Virus record (IMG/VR): IMGVR_UViG_3300031963_000325 | Span: 1-42,303 of that record | DNA: 42,303 nucleotides | Strand: one strand, 5' to 3' | Source: a virus | Shown: positions 33,881-41,063 of the stretch, one piece after another | How the letters are laid out: each line of letters begins with the position of its first letter | How positions within the stretch are numbered: the first letter of the stretch is position 1 | Notes under the pieces: generated by a model | What the model saw: the letters and a program-made list of their open reading frames with translations, nothing else | Told to the model about the DNA's origin: nothing | Databases searched by the model: none | Translations under genes and position numbers: made by a program

Positions 33881-34107
33881 AGTCCTATATCAATTTTAGC
33901 ATTAGGTGGTAAAAAACCTATTCTTACGTTACCAGAAGAGGAAATTCTCATCCTTTCTACTCCTAAACTTTTATAGTCAGCATCAGAAGTTGAGTCAATT
34001 GTTATTTTTTTGGTTGCAACTTGCGACTGCTCTGCTAGTATTTTAGGACTGACCACCGCTGTAGTGGTTAGTAACCCTAATCGCTTTAGAAAATCTTTTC
34101 TGTTCAT
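33877..34107 (-). CDS. Small protein with Tat-like signal and tail-fibre-like repeat
   Basis: A 76-residue protein of unusual make-up. Residues 1-25 (MNRKDFLKRLGLLTTTAVVS and onward) look like a twin-arginine-type export signal, with RK in place of RR, a hydrophobic stretch and a possible cleavage after ILA. Residues 48-76 (LGVERMRISSSGNVRIG, then PPNAKIDIG) copy the repeat of tail fibres, comparable to GNVGIGTTSPSYKLDVNG in the fibre at the left edge. It is coupled by ATGA overlaps to genes on both sides of the early cluster, far from the virion genes. The function is unknown; an exported fibre-fragment mimic is one possibility. Confidence 0.65.
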   Translation of the reverse strand: MNRKDFLKRLGLLTTTAVVSPKILAEQSQVATKKITIDSTSDADYKSLGVERMRISSSGNVRIGFLPPNAKIDIGL

Positions 34108-34295
34108 TTCACTATCTCTTTTAGTTGATTATAAATATTGATTTGATTCTCTCCCCAGTACATGTCGCACTTGCCATCCTTGATAGGTGGATTTGTGAAG
34201 TATGCCTGCCTGTACTCATTAGGTTTTGCCGTGAACCTATAACAGGATTCTTTGTGGGGACAATTTGTCCCATTGCACATCGTGATGTCAGCCAT
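34104..34295 (-). CDS. Small cysteine-containing protein, possible zinc knuckle
   Basis: 63 residues with Cys7, Cys12, Cys18 and Cys43 (MCNGTNCPHKESCYR, then GKCDMYWG), a plausible four-Cys metal site. Similar small Cys proteins starting MADITMC are common in Bacteroidota phages, without known function. It starts inside the end of the preceding gene (eight-base overlap) and ends at an ATGA junction. Confidence 0.65.
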   Translation of the reverse strand: MADITMCNGTNCPHKESCYRFTAKPNEYRQAYFTNPPIKDGKCDMYWGENQINIYNQLKEIVK

Positions 34296-34656
34296 GACTT
34301 ATAATATATTTAAGACATTCCAACTCTGCTTCATCGTAATTATCGTATGAGTACTCCGATATGATCATAGCACCAAAGGAGTTTACAATGCGATAACGAA
34401 ACTTAATATGAGTAGTAGTATCTACCTGTATCTCATGGTACATATCGTGCTTCCTGAACCACCTGAATGCCTGCTGGTATAATGGAGCAGCGACCATCTC
34501 GCTGTTGCTGTTTGTCTGCGTAGTTCCTAGCGTAACCTTAGTTGCATTAGGTCTCAATACTGACCCACCAATCTCATACCATGCCAAGCATGGTTCATCA
34601 AAGCCCTGCACTCTAAGTGCTAGGGCTTGATCATAGGGAATGAACTCATTTTCCAT
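34288..34656 (-). CDS. Conserved early protein, unknown
   Basis: 122 residues. The segments FIPYDQALALRVQGFDEPCL and PLYQQAFRWFRKHDMYHEIQ, with a closing YDEAELECLKYII helix, belong to a recurrent family in Bacteroidota phages whose role is unknown to me. It is soluble with no catalytic motif visible. It overlaps both neighbours by 8-11 bases within the tightly packed cluster. Confidence 0.65.
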   Translation of the reverse strand: MENEFIPYDQALALRVQGFDEPCLAWYEIGGSVLRPNATKVTLGTTQTNSNSEMVAAPLYQQAFRWFRKHDMYHEIQVDTTTHIKFRYRIVNSFGAMIISEYSYDNYDEAELECLKYIISHG

Positions 34657-34834
34657 TCTTAAACATCTTCAGTTTATGAACCGCAATCTCTGCCATCCTT
34701 TCTGAATCTCTCCTCACTCTATCATGATAGTCTGAGTTATCACTGAATGGGGATTCGAACTTTGTGTTACCCACTTGGTCATAGGTCAAGTAGGTGTAAA
34801 AGTTTTCTGCTAGTACTTCTTTTAAATTTTCCAT
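34646..34834 (-). CDS. Hypothetical protein, first gene of the small-gene cluster
   Basis: A 62-residue charged helical protein (HDRVRRDSERMAEIAVHKLK). It begins 12 bases after the helicase gene stop behind the leader ACAAACAAACAAATG, an A-rich start site without Shine-Dalgarno. No family recognised. The following genes all overlap, so this start may drive translation of the whole cluster. Confidence 0.6.
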   Translation of the reverse strand: MENLKEVLAENFYTYLTYDQVGNTKFESPFSDNSDYHDRVRRDSERMAEIAVHKLKMFKNGK

Positions 34835-34846
34835 TTGTTTGTTTGT

Positions 34847-36235
34847 TTAGTTGTTAAAGAAATCTTTTTTAAAGTGATTAATAGTATAGTCCTTCTTTTT
34901 AATTACTGCCTTGTAGATGTCATGCTCAATACCACCCTTGCTGAATACCCAGTACACGTGGTTGAATGACCGCTCCTTGGTTGTCATCCTGTCCCTGCTC
35001 TGCCAGTAACTGGTAGCACTGAAGTCAATGTTGTAGTACACCAACGCTACTGCATTGCGTAGGCTGATGCCTTCCCTACCGCTGACAATCTGCAAGGCGA
35101 TGCTCTTATCAGTCTGGTCGAATACAGCTAGGTCAGTGGTAAGTTCATCCCCAAATACTTCCTTCAAAGCAGATAGCTCTTCTTTAAATTTATAGAATAT
35201 GCCTACCTTACTTCCTCGAAATTTTTGTTTAATGAACTCAGCTTTCGTTGTATCTAGCACCATACTGTTGCCACTCTCAAACTTAATTGTACCACTGCAT
35301 AGCTGGTGTACTTTCGTCATCAACTTGACTGGAGTATCAGCAAGGATTATCTCCTCCTTCCCCTCCACTACAAGATCTCTCTCTAGTCTACGTATCAGGT
35401 TCTTAACTGAGTCTTTGATATCTACCTCCAGAATCTCTTCAGTAACTGAGGATATGAACCCTGCCTCCTTCTGAGAGAAGCTAATCATGTATGGCTTCAT
35501 TGCTTCGATGATGCTATCAAGACCATGACTATAGTCATTGATGTATAGGCCATTGATGTTCTTCTGCTTTACCTTCACATGCACATCTGCAAATCTGTAG
35601 AAGTTAGAGAACTCTCTGAACGGATTGTTAGGTATTCCATACACCTGATGGTACATCTGAGAGTAGCTCTCTGGTGTCGGTGTGCCTGATAGTAGTATCA
35701 CCTTAGCCTTATACTTAGAGATAGCGTATCGAATCATTATAGCCCGATTGCTGGGCTTTGGGAATGCACCTATACTGTGAGACTCATCGATAATAATTAA
35801 GTCAAATTTGAGGCTGTCTACCACGTGGTGGAGGCTCTCATAGTTGACCACCTTTATACTGAAGCTAGGATTAAGTATCTCGTAATCATTTTCAATACTC
35901 CCGATAGCCTTCTTCTTGGTAACGAACAGCACTGACTTGGCACCACACTCCTTGGCAATGCCTAGACTTGTCAGCGTTTTTCCTGTACGTACCTCCATAG
36001 CTAGGAACACGAACCCATGCTCATTTAGGATCCTAGATCCCTGATTAATTATGTCCTGCTGGTATGGTCTGTATTCCATTGATGCTGATCCGTAGTGTAT
36101 AAGACTTTTTTTTATTTTATCTAGCACCTCATCATCAGGTTTATTGCTCTTCGAAACTACATCGTAAAGATTACTGCAATACTCCAACATCATCTTGTCG
36201 GAGTATGCAGGTATCCTTTCAATCATCTTGCTCAT
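34847..36235 (-). CDS. SNF2-like superfamily 2 helicase
   Basis: 462 residues. Walker A MEVRTGKT at 80-87, Walker B DESH at 150-153, motif III SGTPTPES at 183-190, motif V GREGISLRNA and motif VI QSRDRM in the C-terminal lobe. The order and spacing fit a phage SNF2-type DNA translocase/helicase. A Q-motif-like element YRPYQQDII lies at 55-63. Such proteins commonly accompany phage replication genes and may unwind forks or remodel joint molecules. It overlaps the primase gene end by 17 bases; Met4 is an alternative start. Confidence 0.85.
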   Translation of the reverse strand: MSKMIERIPAYSDKMMLEYCSNLYDVVSKSNKPDDEVLDKIKKSLIHYGSASMEYRPYQQDIINQGSRILNEHGFVFLAMEVRTGKTLTSLGIAKECGAKSVLFVTKKKAIGSIENDYEILNPSFSIKVVNYESLHHVVDSLKFDLIIIDESHSIGAFPKPSNRAIMIRYAISKYKAKVILLSGTPTPESYSQMYHQVYGIPNNPFREFSNFYRFADVHVKVKQKNINGLYINDYSHGLDSIIEAMKPYMISFSQKEAGFISSVTEEILEVDIKDSVKNLIRRLERDLVVEGKEEIILADTPVKLMTKVHQLCSGTIKFESGNSMVLDTTKAEFIKQKFRGSKVGIFYKFKEELSALKEVFGDELTTDLAVFDQTDKSIALQIVSGREGISLRNAVALVYYNIDFSATSYWQSRDRMTTKERSFNHVYWVFSKGGIEHDIYKAVIKKKDYTINHFKKDFFNN

Positions 36236-38618
36236 TTGAATGAATTATAATCCATCTTCCCATCATATCACGACCCTCCTCAGGTACAAGTCCATACTTG
36301 AATAGGCCATATGCAACCAACCACTTGTAGAACTTTGTCCTGCTTATGGTCATCTTAGACTTTGGTCCATAGTCAGGGTACTCATTTACAAAGTCATTGT
36401 ATAGCTCATTCTTGTACAGCCTAATCCCTGCCTCAAGCGTGTTGTTCTTTGGCTGACCCTCAACCAGTCCACACCACTCGATAAAGTCATGAGATGTCTC
36501 AGCAGATAGCTGTCTGATCTTAAGGTTGACAAACTTACTTCTCACTAGTCCAGTATGTAGGTATCTACTCAAGCAACCAATCATGTAGTTGTCAAACTCA
36601 CACCATTCATCATCGTTCCAGTCACCAAACATTAGCTTGCCAAACTCATCCAAAGGAGTGAATGATTTGCTGTAGTACTGGTGTAGCTCCAGTTCCCATT
36701 TTCGTCTAGCAAAGCTATTGCCCGATCCCTTGATAGCATAGTTGGTAGTGATTGCAATCTTGGGAGACTTACTGAATGGTATCTTGATAGCATCCTTGTT
36801 CTTCTTCTCTAGCGTTAAACCCTCAGTGACTACACTGAAGAGTCGCTCGAAGTCAAAGTACTTTTTTACATCATCAAATACTAGGATCTGAGTGTCGGCA
36901 GATACAAGCTGATAAGCAAAGCTTCTCTCAAATGCAAAGGACTTTCCATCTATAGTTACCACCTTCTTCATCTTAGATAGTGCGTTCATAAATAGACCCT
37001 TGCCTGTACCTCCCTCAGGATTGTCGCTGATTACCTCATCGTTTAAGATAACGGCTGGGCAGAAGCTAAGATTCTTATAACCATGCAATAAGAATCCAAT
37101 GGTACTCTCCATTGCTTCCACCCTGCCATCATCATCCCCACAAATATTACGAATGAACTTCTTGTAGTTACACCCAGATGTTACCTCGCACATGCTAAAG
37201 TTACGATCAATCACGTGATCCTTCCAAACGTATCCACCAAGGTCAAGGTAGTCAATTGGTTTCACTTCATCCTTTGTTACCTGAACAGCGCAGTTCCTGT
37301 AGTACAGGTACGATGAATGCTTTGTGTCCTCAATAAATAATATGTCGATGGTAGAAAGCATAGACAAGAACTCCTCCTTGAAGAACCTAGTATTGTCTGC
37401 AAAGTAGTTGTATACTGCAATGTCATCTAGCTCCAAAAGATGAGCAAGTACAAAGTCCTTAATCTCCTTCTCTGATGTATGGTCTATCAGGTTATTTGTA
37501 ACCTTAACAAACACATAGTTCTTACCACCCTCTGGGCAGTACTTGTAGAAGCCATTGTCCTCAAGGAACTGCTTGAATTGGATGTGGATAATACGAATGA
37601 CTCCCTTATCATTTTTGTTCCAAAATGTTTGCTTAGAGTTCTCCTCCTCCACCTTGTTCAAAACTGCTTCGATAGTCTCCGTATCCAAGTTGGAGTCCTG
37701 TAGCTGGATACGTATTTCTTTTTTTGATACTCCCCTTCTTAGCTTCGCTTTGATGGAGCTGATCCTCTCCTCATCCTCGTAGTACTTGGTACCAAAGCTT
37801 GAAGTATTCCTGTACGCTGAGTCTATGGTGGTAGCAATCTCCTTCTCCGTGAAGTCAGTTGTTGCGTACTGGTTCAGCACGTAGGATGCTAGGCTCTTGT
37901 TGATCCCAAAGTCATTGAATGCCATAGCAAGGATGTACACGTTGTGATTGCGTTGACCCTCAATCATGGGATACTTCTTTGTCCACCACTTTATTAGGAT
38001 CTCAATTACCTTGTTCTCATCCGTGATTGGTATCGTAGGCTGGTCCCTATACTTGCTTACCTCCGTGTACTCAATCTCCTCAATTACATCCCACACAGAG
38101 GAGTTCTCGTTGATGTGTAGCAACGGATCATAAGACTCGTAGCATACCCTAGATATGTTCTTGCTAGTCTTGTCAAAGTATGGGCTGTTGAAGTACTTCT
38201 CTAGGCTGTTGAAGTAGTTGATGTGGTTGTCCTGATCGGCAGGAATCTTTACCAATACCTTTAGGCCGTTGCCAGATGGAGATACAAAAACAGAGTACAC
38301 ATACTTGTTCTTAGACAAGTTCTCCTTGTCCTGTAGCAACTCCTTCTGCTTCTGATACCCATCAAAGTCTAGGCATATCAAACCACTATGTTCTATTATA
38401 GCGTTGTCTGCCCTCTTGGTAAACGTACCGCTGAAGCAAATTGCTGGTAGTTGTTTCTTTAATTCATTACGCTCAGGCTTTCTCTTCTCTGCCCTGATCT
38501 TCTTGACCAACTCCTTTGTTGCTCCCGACTTTATTCTCTCAAGGATTACCCCTACATTCCTGTGGAACGGAGTGCTTGTGTCCTTGATACTCTGAAATAT
38601 GGTGACCTGATATGTCAT
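36219..38618 (-). CDS. Primase-helicase: BT4734/VirE prim-pol, PriCT-like and SF3 helicase
   Basis: About 799 residues from ATG 38618, which I prefer to the TTG at 38627. The N-terminal domain has LICLDFDG with the catalytic D-x-D, followed by YSVFVSPSGNGLKVLVKI, the pattern of the BT4734-like/VirE N-terminal prim-pol family of Bacteroidota elements. Residues 205-275 are PriCT-like. The C-terminal part has the SF3/D5-type helicase with Walker A NPEGGTGKG near residue 535, Walker B ILVFDDV near 580 and motif C IAITTNY. It would lay primers and unwind DNA at the phage origin. GACAT iterons lie right at and upstream of its start. Confidence 0.88.
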   Translation of the reverse strand: MTYQVTIFQSIKDTSTPFHRNVGVILERIKSGATKELVKKIRAEKRKPERNELKKQLPAICFSGTFTKRADNAIIEHSGLICLDFDGYQKQKELLQDKENLSKNKYVYSVFVSPSGNGLKVLVKIPADQDNHINYFNSLEKYFNSPYFDKTSKNISRVCYESYDPLLHINENSSVWDVIEEIEYTEVSKYRDQPTIPITDENKVIEILIKWWTKKYPMIEGQRNHNVYILAMAFNDFGINKSLASYVLNQYATTDFTEKEIATTIDSAYRNTSSFGTKYYEDEERISSIKAKLRRGVSKKEIRIQLQDSNLDTETIEAVLNKVEEENSKQTFWNKNDKGVIRIIHIQFKQFLEDNGFYKYCPEGGKNYVFVKVTNNLIDHTSEKEIKDFVLAHLLELDDIAVYNYFADNTRFFKEEFLSMLSTIDILFIEDTKHSSYLYYRNCAVQVTKDEVKPIDYLDLGGYVWKDHVIDRNFSMCEVTSGCNYKKFIRNICGDDDGRVEAMESTIGFLLHGYKNLSFCPAVILNDEVISDNPEGGTGKGLFMNALSKMKKVVTIDGKSFAFERSFAYQLVSADTQILVFDDVKKYFDFERLFSVVTEGLTLEKKNKDAIKIPFSKSPKIAITTNYAIKGSGNSFARRKWELELHQYYSKSFTPLDEFGKLMFGDWNDDEWCEFDNYMIGCLSRYLHTGLVRSKFVNLKIRQLSAETSHDFIEWCGLVEGQPKNNTLEAGIRLYKNELYNDFVNEYPDYGPKSKMTISRTKFYKWLVAYGLFKYGLVPEEGRDMMGRWIIIHSNEQDD

Positions 38619-38686
38619 AAATGTCAATTGTATGTCGTTATTATGTCGTGTAACTTGCTGACTATTAGCTTTATGTCAATTATGTC
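38612..38686. repeat. GACAT iterons, candidate origin or operator
   Basis: ATGTC (GACAT on the coding strand of the primase) occurs at 38612, 38621, 38632, 38643, 38673 and 38682. Steps are 9, 11, 11, 30 and 9 bases, close to helical turns. Flanks are also similar (TTATGTCRAT type). The first copy overlaps the primase start codon. They lie next to an A/T-only tract, as in iteron origins, but could equally be autoregulatory operators. Confidence 0.6.
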
Positions 38687-38723
38687 GATTTTTAATTTGA
38701 TTTCTAGTCAAAGAAAAAAGAAG

Positions 38724-38750
38724 AATATATATAATATATATATAAATATA
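38724..38750. other. 27-base A/T-only tract, possible unwinding element
   Basis: A run of only A and T (mostly alternating TATA) sits about 40 bases from the last GACAT iteron and between the terminator and the primase gene. Such tracts serve as duplex-unwinding elements in replication origins. It may also hold a promoter for the primase operon, although no TAnnTTTG was found on the minus strand here. Confidence 0.4.
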
Positions 38751-38780
38751 GGAGACAATAAAATCGTCATAGTCTGGAGA

Positions 38781-38806
38781 AAAAAAAGAGGGGAGACCCC
38801 CTCTCC
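38781..38806 (-). terminator. Intrinsic terminator ending the recombination operon
   Basis: On the minus strand AGAGGGG/CCCCTCT forms a seven-pair stem with a four-base loop (arms 38798-38804 and 38787-38793), then a run of T (A run at 38781-38787). It starts a few bases after the stop of the 86-residue gene, so transcription of the operon ends here and the primase must be served by another promoter or by read-through. Confidence 0.8.
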
Positions 38807-38808
38807 TT

Positions 38809-39069
38809 TTAATATAGTAACTCGTCTGGCTCTGCAACCTTAGGTTTGCTTACTGCTTTCCTTGGTTCAAAGGTGTCGAGTTCAACGTATAGGTTCCCAG
38901 ATCTACCTCTCTTCACATCGAGGTTTACCCATCCATTCTTGCTATGCTTTTTGATAAAAGCAATGATCTCCTCCTCCTTTAGTGATAGGTTGCATATTAG
39001 GAAGTCCTTTGCATCGTCTCTTCTTTTTGCAATAATTCCATCTGCGAAAATTTTCTCTTTCTTTTCCAT
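38809..39069 (-). CDS. Small acidic-tailed protein, possible ssDNA-binding protein
   Basis: 86 residues. Central part DFLICNLSLKEEEIIAFIKK and NGWVNLDVKRGRSGNLYVEL resembles a widespread small protein of Bacteroidota phages and prophages, encoded near recombination genes, function not settled. It ends in an acidic, hydrophobic tail (EPDELLY), a style seen in ssDNA-binding proteins. It is last in the annealing protein/exonuclease operon and has a long leader with a potential pseudoknot, followed by an A-rich start ACAAACAAACAAAATG. An ssDNA-binding role is a guess from tail, context and leader. Confidence 0.6.
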   Translation of the reverse strand: MEKKEKIFADGIIAKRRDDAKDFLICNLSLKEEEIIAFIKKHSKNGWVNLDVKRGRSGNLYVELDTFEPRKAVSKPKVAEPDELLY

Positions 39070-39100
39070 TTTGTTTGTTTGTTTTGGTTTTTAATATAGT

Positions 39101-39170
39101 TAAAGGGAGACTACCTGCTAACAACTCACACCCCAATTGCAGGTAGGTGGGGTCACTTAGCCTCCCTTAG
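39101..39170 (-). promoter_or_regulatory. Predicted H-type pseudoknot inside an outer stem, mRNA leader
   Basis: On the minus strand an outer stem AAGGGAG/CTCCCTT (39162-39168 with 39103-39109) encloses two interleaved stems: ACCCCA with TGGGGT (39148-39153 with 39130-39135), and CTACCTGC with GCAGGTAG (39139-39146 with 39111-39118). The order a-b-a'-b' is a classical H-type pseudoknot with loops of 1, 3 and 11 bases, feasible for the minus-strand RNA but not for the plus strand. It lies 33 bases before the start codon of the 86-residue gene. It may act as a translational operator or ligand-sensing element. Confidence 0.6.
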
Positions 39171-39430
39171 TTAAATTGATTTCTCATTGAAAGCAAACAA
39201 TCATACATTGGTTTTTTACTTTCGAGCCTGTTACAAATAACCATAATCCTATTCTCACTATTCTTATCAATTGAAAATACTTCGTATGTTCCGTATTCAT
39301 GTTCAAATTTTGTCCCAACTGGAATTAAAAAATGAAAATATTTAGGGACAAATCCGAAGTCATCCATCAATATATATTCGACAAGATATTTATCATCTAA
39401 TTCGAAATCTTCAAAATCATTCATAGTCAT
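39167..39430 (-). CDS. Hypothetical acidic protein
   Basis: 87 residues, acidic N-terminus (NDFEDFELDDKYLVEYIL), then beta-like strands (FHFLIPVGTKFEHEYGTYEV, RIMVICNRLE). Possibly a small SH3-like barrel; no family recognised. Starts five bases after the exonuclease stop; Met3 is an alternative start. Its stop codon falls within the outer stem of the pseudoknot element. Confidence 0.6.
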   Translation of the reverse strand: MTMNDFEDFELDDKYLVEYILMDDFGFVPKYFHFLIPVGTKFEHEYGTYEVFSIDKNSENRIMVICNRLESKKPMYDCLLSMRNQFN

Positions 39431-39435
39431 TTTAA

Positions 39436-40167
39436 TTAAAGGGTTTCGTTTATAAAATAGTTTTCAATATCGTCCGTTGGATTTGGTCCAAAGAACTTGT
39501 AGTATACTTCCATTGCTCGTTCAACCTTAGCCTCACCGCCTCTGACGAACTCCTCAGATGGTCTAAACAGACCCAGCTGTTTTGTTTCCTTGTCAATAAC
39601 GTAGAAATACAACGGCTTTCCAAATAACTCCTGATAAATGTAGCACTGGGAGTCATAGTTGTAAGACTTAGCAGACCATTTAAACTTGTTGATATCTGAT
39701 GTGGTCTTCAGGTCAATGATGAACTCCTGTGATACGATGTCAGCCTTAGCTTTCCAGTCCAGTCCCTTGATGGATCCTATGATTGGTTCCTCATAAAGGT
39801 TGCCCTCCCTGTAGATGTCCTCATAGAACAAGATGTTGGACTTCATAACACCAGCGAGATCGTGTATCTCGATGTATTCTTTAGTCAAAAGAGCGAACTC
39901 AAGACCACTTTCTTCCAAGAACTTTTTATACTCCTTTGTATTACGTGTGCTAACATCCACGTGTGGCACGTTTAGAGCCTTCTCAGGCTCGAGAATTAGC
40001 TGGTGGAATAGTCTACCCTCATGAAAGTGTTTTGAGTCCTCTGAGCGGGCTCTAAATAGCTTAGGATTGGTAAGCAATGAATAGATGTCGGAGTTGGATA
40101 GGTAGTACTTACCTTTTCCGTTGTAATACTCCTCATCATTTCTTAGTTCTTCGATTACTGACTGCAT
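39436..40167 (-). CDS. RecE-like PD-(D/E)XK exonuclease
   Basis: 243 residues. GRLFHQLILEP at 51-61, DWKAKADIV with Asp143, EFIIDLKTT with Asp152 and Lys154, and YDSQCYIYQE with Gln174 are the conserved motifs of phage RecE/exonuclease VIII-type PDDEXK nucleases (DUF3799-like). It would resect dsDNA ends to give 3' overhangs for the annealing protein, whose gene ends 13 bases inside this one. The pair forms a two-gene homologous recombination system. Catalytic residues are all present. Confidence 0.85.
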   Translation of the reverse strand: MQSVIEELRNDEEYYNGKGKYYLSNSDIYSLLTNPKLFRARSEDSKHFHEGRLFHQLILEPEKALNVPHVDVSTRNTKEYKKFLEESGLEFALLTKEYIEIHDLAGVMKSNILFYEDIYREGNLYEEPIIGSIKGLDWKAKADIVSQEFIIDLKTTSDINKFKWSAKSYNYDSQCYIYQELFGKPLYFYVIDKETKQLGLFRPSEEFVRGGEAKVERAMEVYYKFFGPNPTDDIENYFINETL

Positions 40168-40778
40168 AAATTTACAATCTCCTTTTTGAGGTCAGTTGAT
40201 ATCACATACTTTGCATTAAGCTTCTTGCCTATAGACTCTATACCCTGATCCTTGTTAGCTTTTACAAAAGCTACCACCTTGTTCCAGTTATCTGATCCCT
40301 TGACAAGAACAACTGGCTCATCCTTCTTTAGTGGCTCGGGTGCTTTTACTGGTTCTGAGTCAGGCAGATCTTCACCTGCGTAGATGTAGATACCTAGACC
40401 AAACATGGCTAGGTTCTTAACTAAGCAACGCATGATTGTCTTGTTGATGTCGAATGTGGTGGCTGCCTCCACCTGCTTGTCTCCGTACTTGGTAGAGTAT
40501 GTGTACGGCTTCTTCTTCATGGACTTGTTCTTACCATCCATCACTGGCAACCACATCTCTAGGGTCTGACCTTCGATAGTTACCGATGTATGGCACATGA
40601 ATCCTAGATCCTCATCATAGTCTGTAGGCATGATGGTGTAGGATGCATCTGGACATTCCTTCTTTACTACAGACCATGCCCATGCCCACGATAGGTAGGT
40701 AAGTCCATCCTTCTTTTCAACGTACTCGTTTACGTTGATTGCTGATAGTCTTTCGAATACTGATTTTGTTTGTGTCAT
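40155..40778 (-). CDS. Single-strand annealing protein, Sak3 / DUF1071 family
   Basis: 207 residues. TYLSWAWAWSVVKKECPDAS near residue 27, and FDINKTIMRCLVKNLAMFGL followed by GIYIYAGEDLP near 120-150, are hallmarks of the DUF1071 (Sak3-like) annealing proteins, which promote strand annealing in phage recombination and replication. A Pro/Glu/Lys linker at 150-165 leads to a small helical C-terminal domain. The stop overlaps the exonuclease start, and the ATGA overlap at its own start links it to the DnaA-C-like gene. Confidence 0.85.
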   Translation of the reverse strand: MTQTKSVFERLSAINVNEYVEKKDGLTYLSWAWAWSVVKKECPDASYTIMPTDYDEDLGFMCHTSVTIEGQTLEMWLPVMDGKNKSMKKKPYTYSTKYGDKQVEAATTFDINKTIMRCLVKNLAMFGLGIYIYAGEDLPDSEPVKAPEPLKKDEPVVLVKGSDNWNKVVAFVKANKDQGIESIGKKLNAKYVISTDLKKEIVNLCSQ

Positions 40779-41062
40779 TTTATTTTATTGATTATTTGTT
40801 TGTAGTCTGAATCGTTTGCAATTTTTTCTTCCATTACTTTGATGCCATGTAGAATTGTAGATATCCCTATCTCGAATCCTTCCTCAATCAAGTACCTCTT
40901 TATCTGAGTGTGAGAGATGTTCCTCCTGTTACACAGGTAGTATAACATCTGCCTAGCATCCACCACATCAGTACGCTTGATCTTTGAAAACATTTCCTCT
41001 CTTGGGATTTTATACAGGTCAACTATCTTTTCTGCATAGTCGTTAAAGATTTCATTTTTCAT
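40775..41062 (-). CDS. Orphan DnaA domain IV-like protein (short)
   Basis: A 95-residue protein consisting of little else than a DnaA C-terminal DNA-binding domain: helix YAEKIVDLYKI, then R30-TDVVDARQMLYYLC (compare R-x-x-x-V-x-A-R-Q in DnaA), then SHTQIKRYLIEEG, then IGISTILHGIKVMEEKI as recognition-type helix, ending NDSDYKQIINKI. The usual DnaA-box loop (DHST) is replaced by GIST. No ATPase domain. It stands first in the annealing/exonuclease operon, which suggests a regulator or origin-site binder. Confidence 0.75.
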   Translation of the reverse strand: MKNEIFNDYAEKIVDLYKIPREEMFSKIKRTDVVDARQMLYYLCNRRNISHTQIKRYLIEEGFEIGISTILHGIKVMEEKIANDSDYKQIINKIK

Positions 41063-41063
41063 T

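Noticed and set aside
38660-38686. Sigma-70 -35 box (TTGACA on the minus strand) ahead of the primase
   Set aside because: The TTGACA words are part of the GACAT repeats, no TATAAT lies at the right spacing, and Bacteroidota primary sigma factors use a different consensus.
38562-38843. Plus-strand open frame of 93 residues across the origin-like region
   Set aside because: It is antisense to the primase start and runs through the A/T tract and terminator. Its translation is low-complexity and it stands alone against the operon direction.
39101-39170. tRNA gene suggested by the seven-pair closing stem and about 70-base size
   Set aside because: There is no T-loop consensus, no anticodon arm and no CCA-like end. 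The inner pairings interleave as a pseudoknot.
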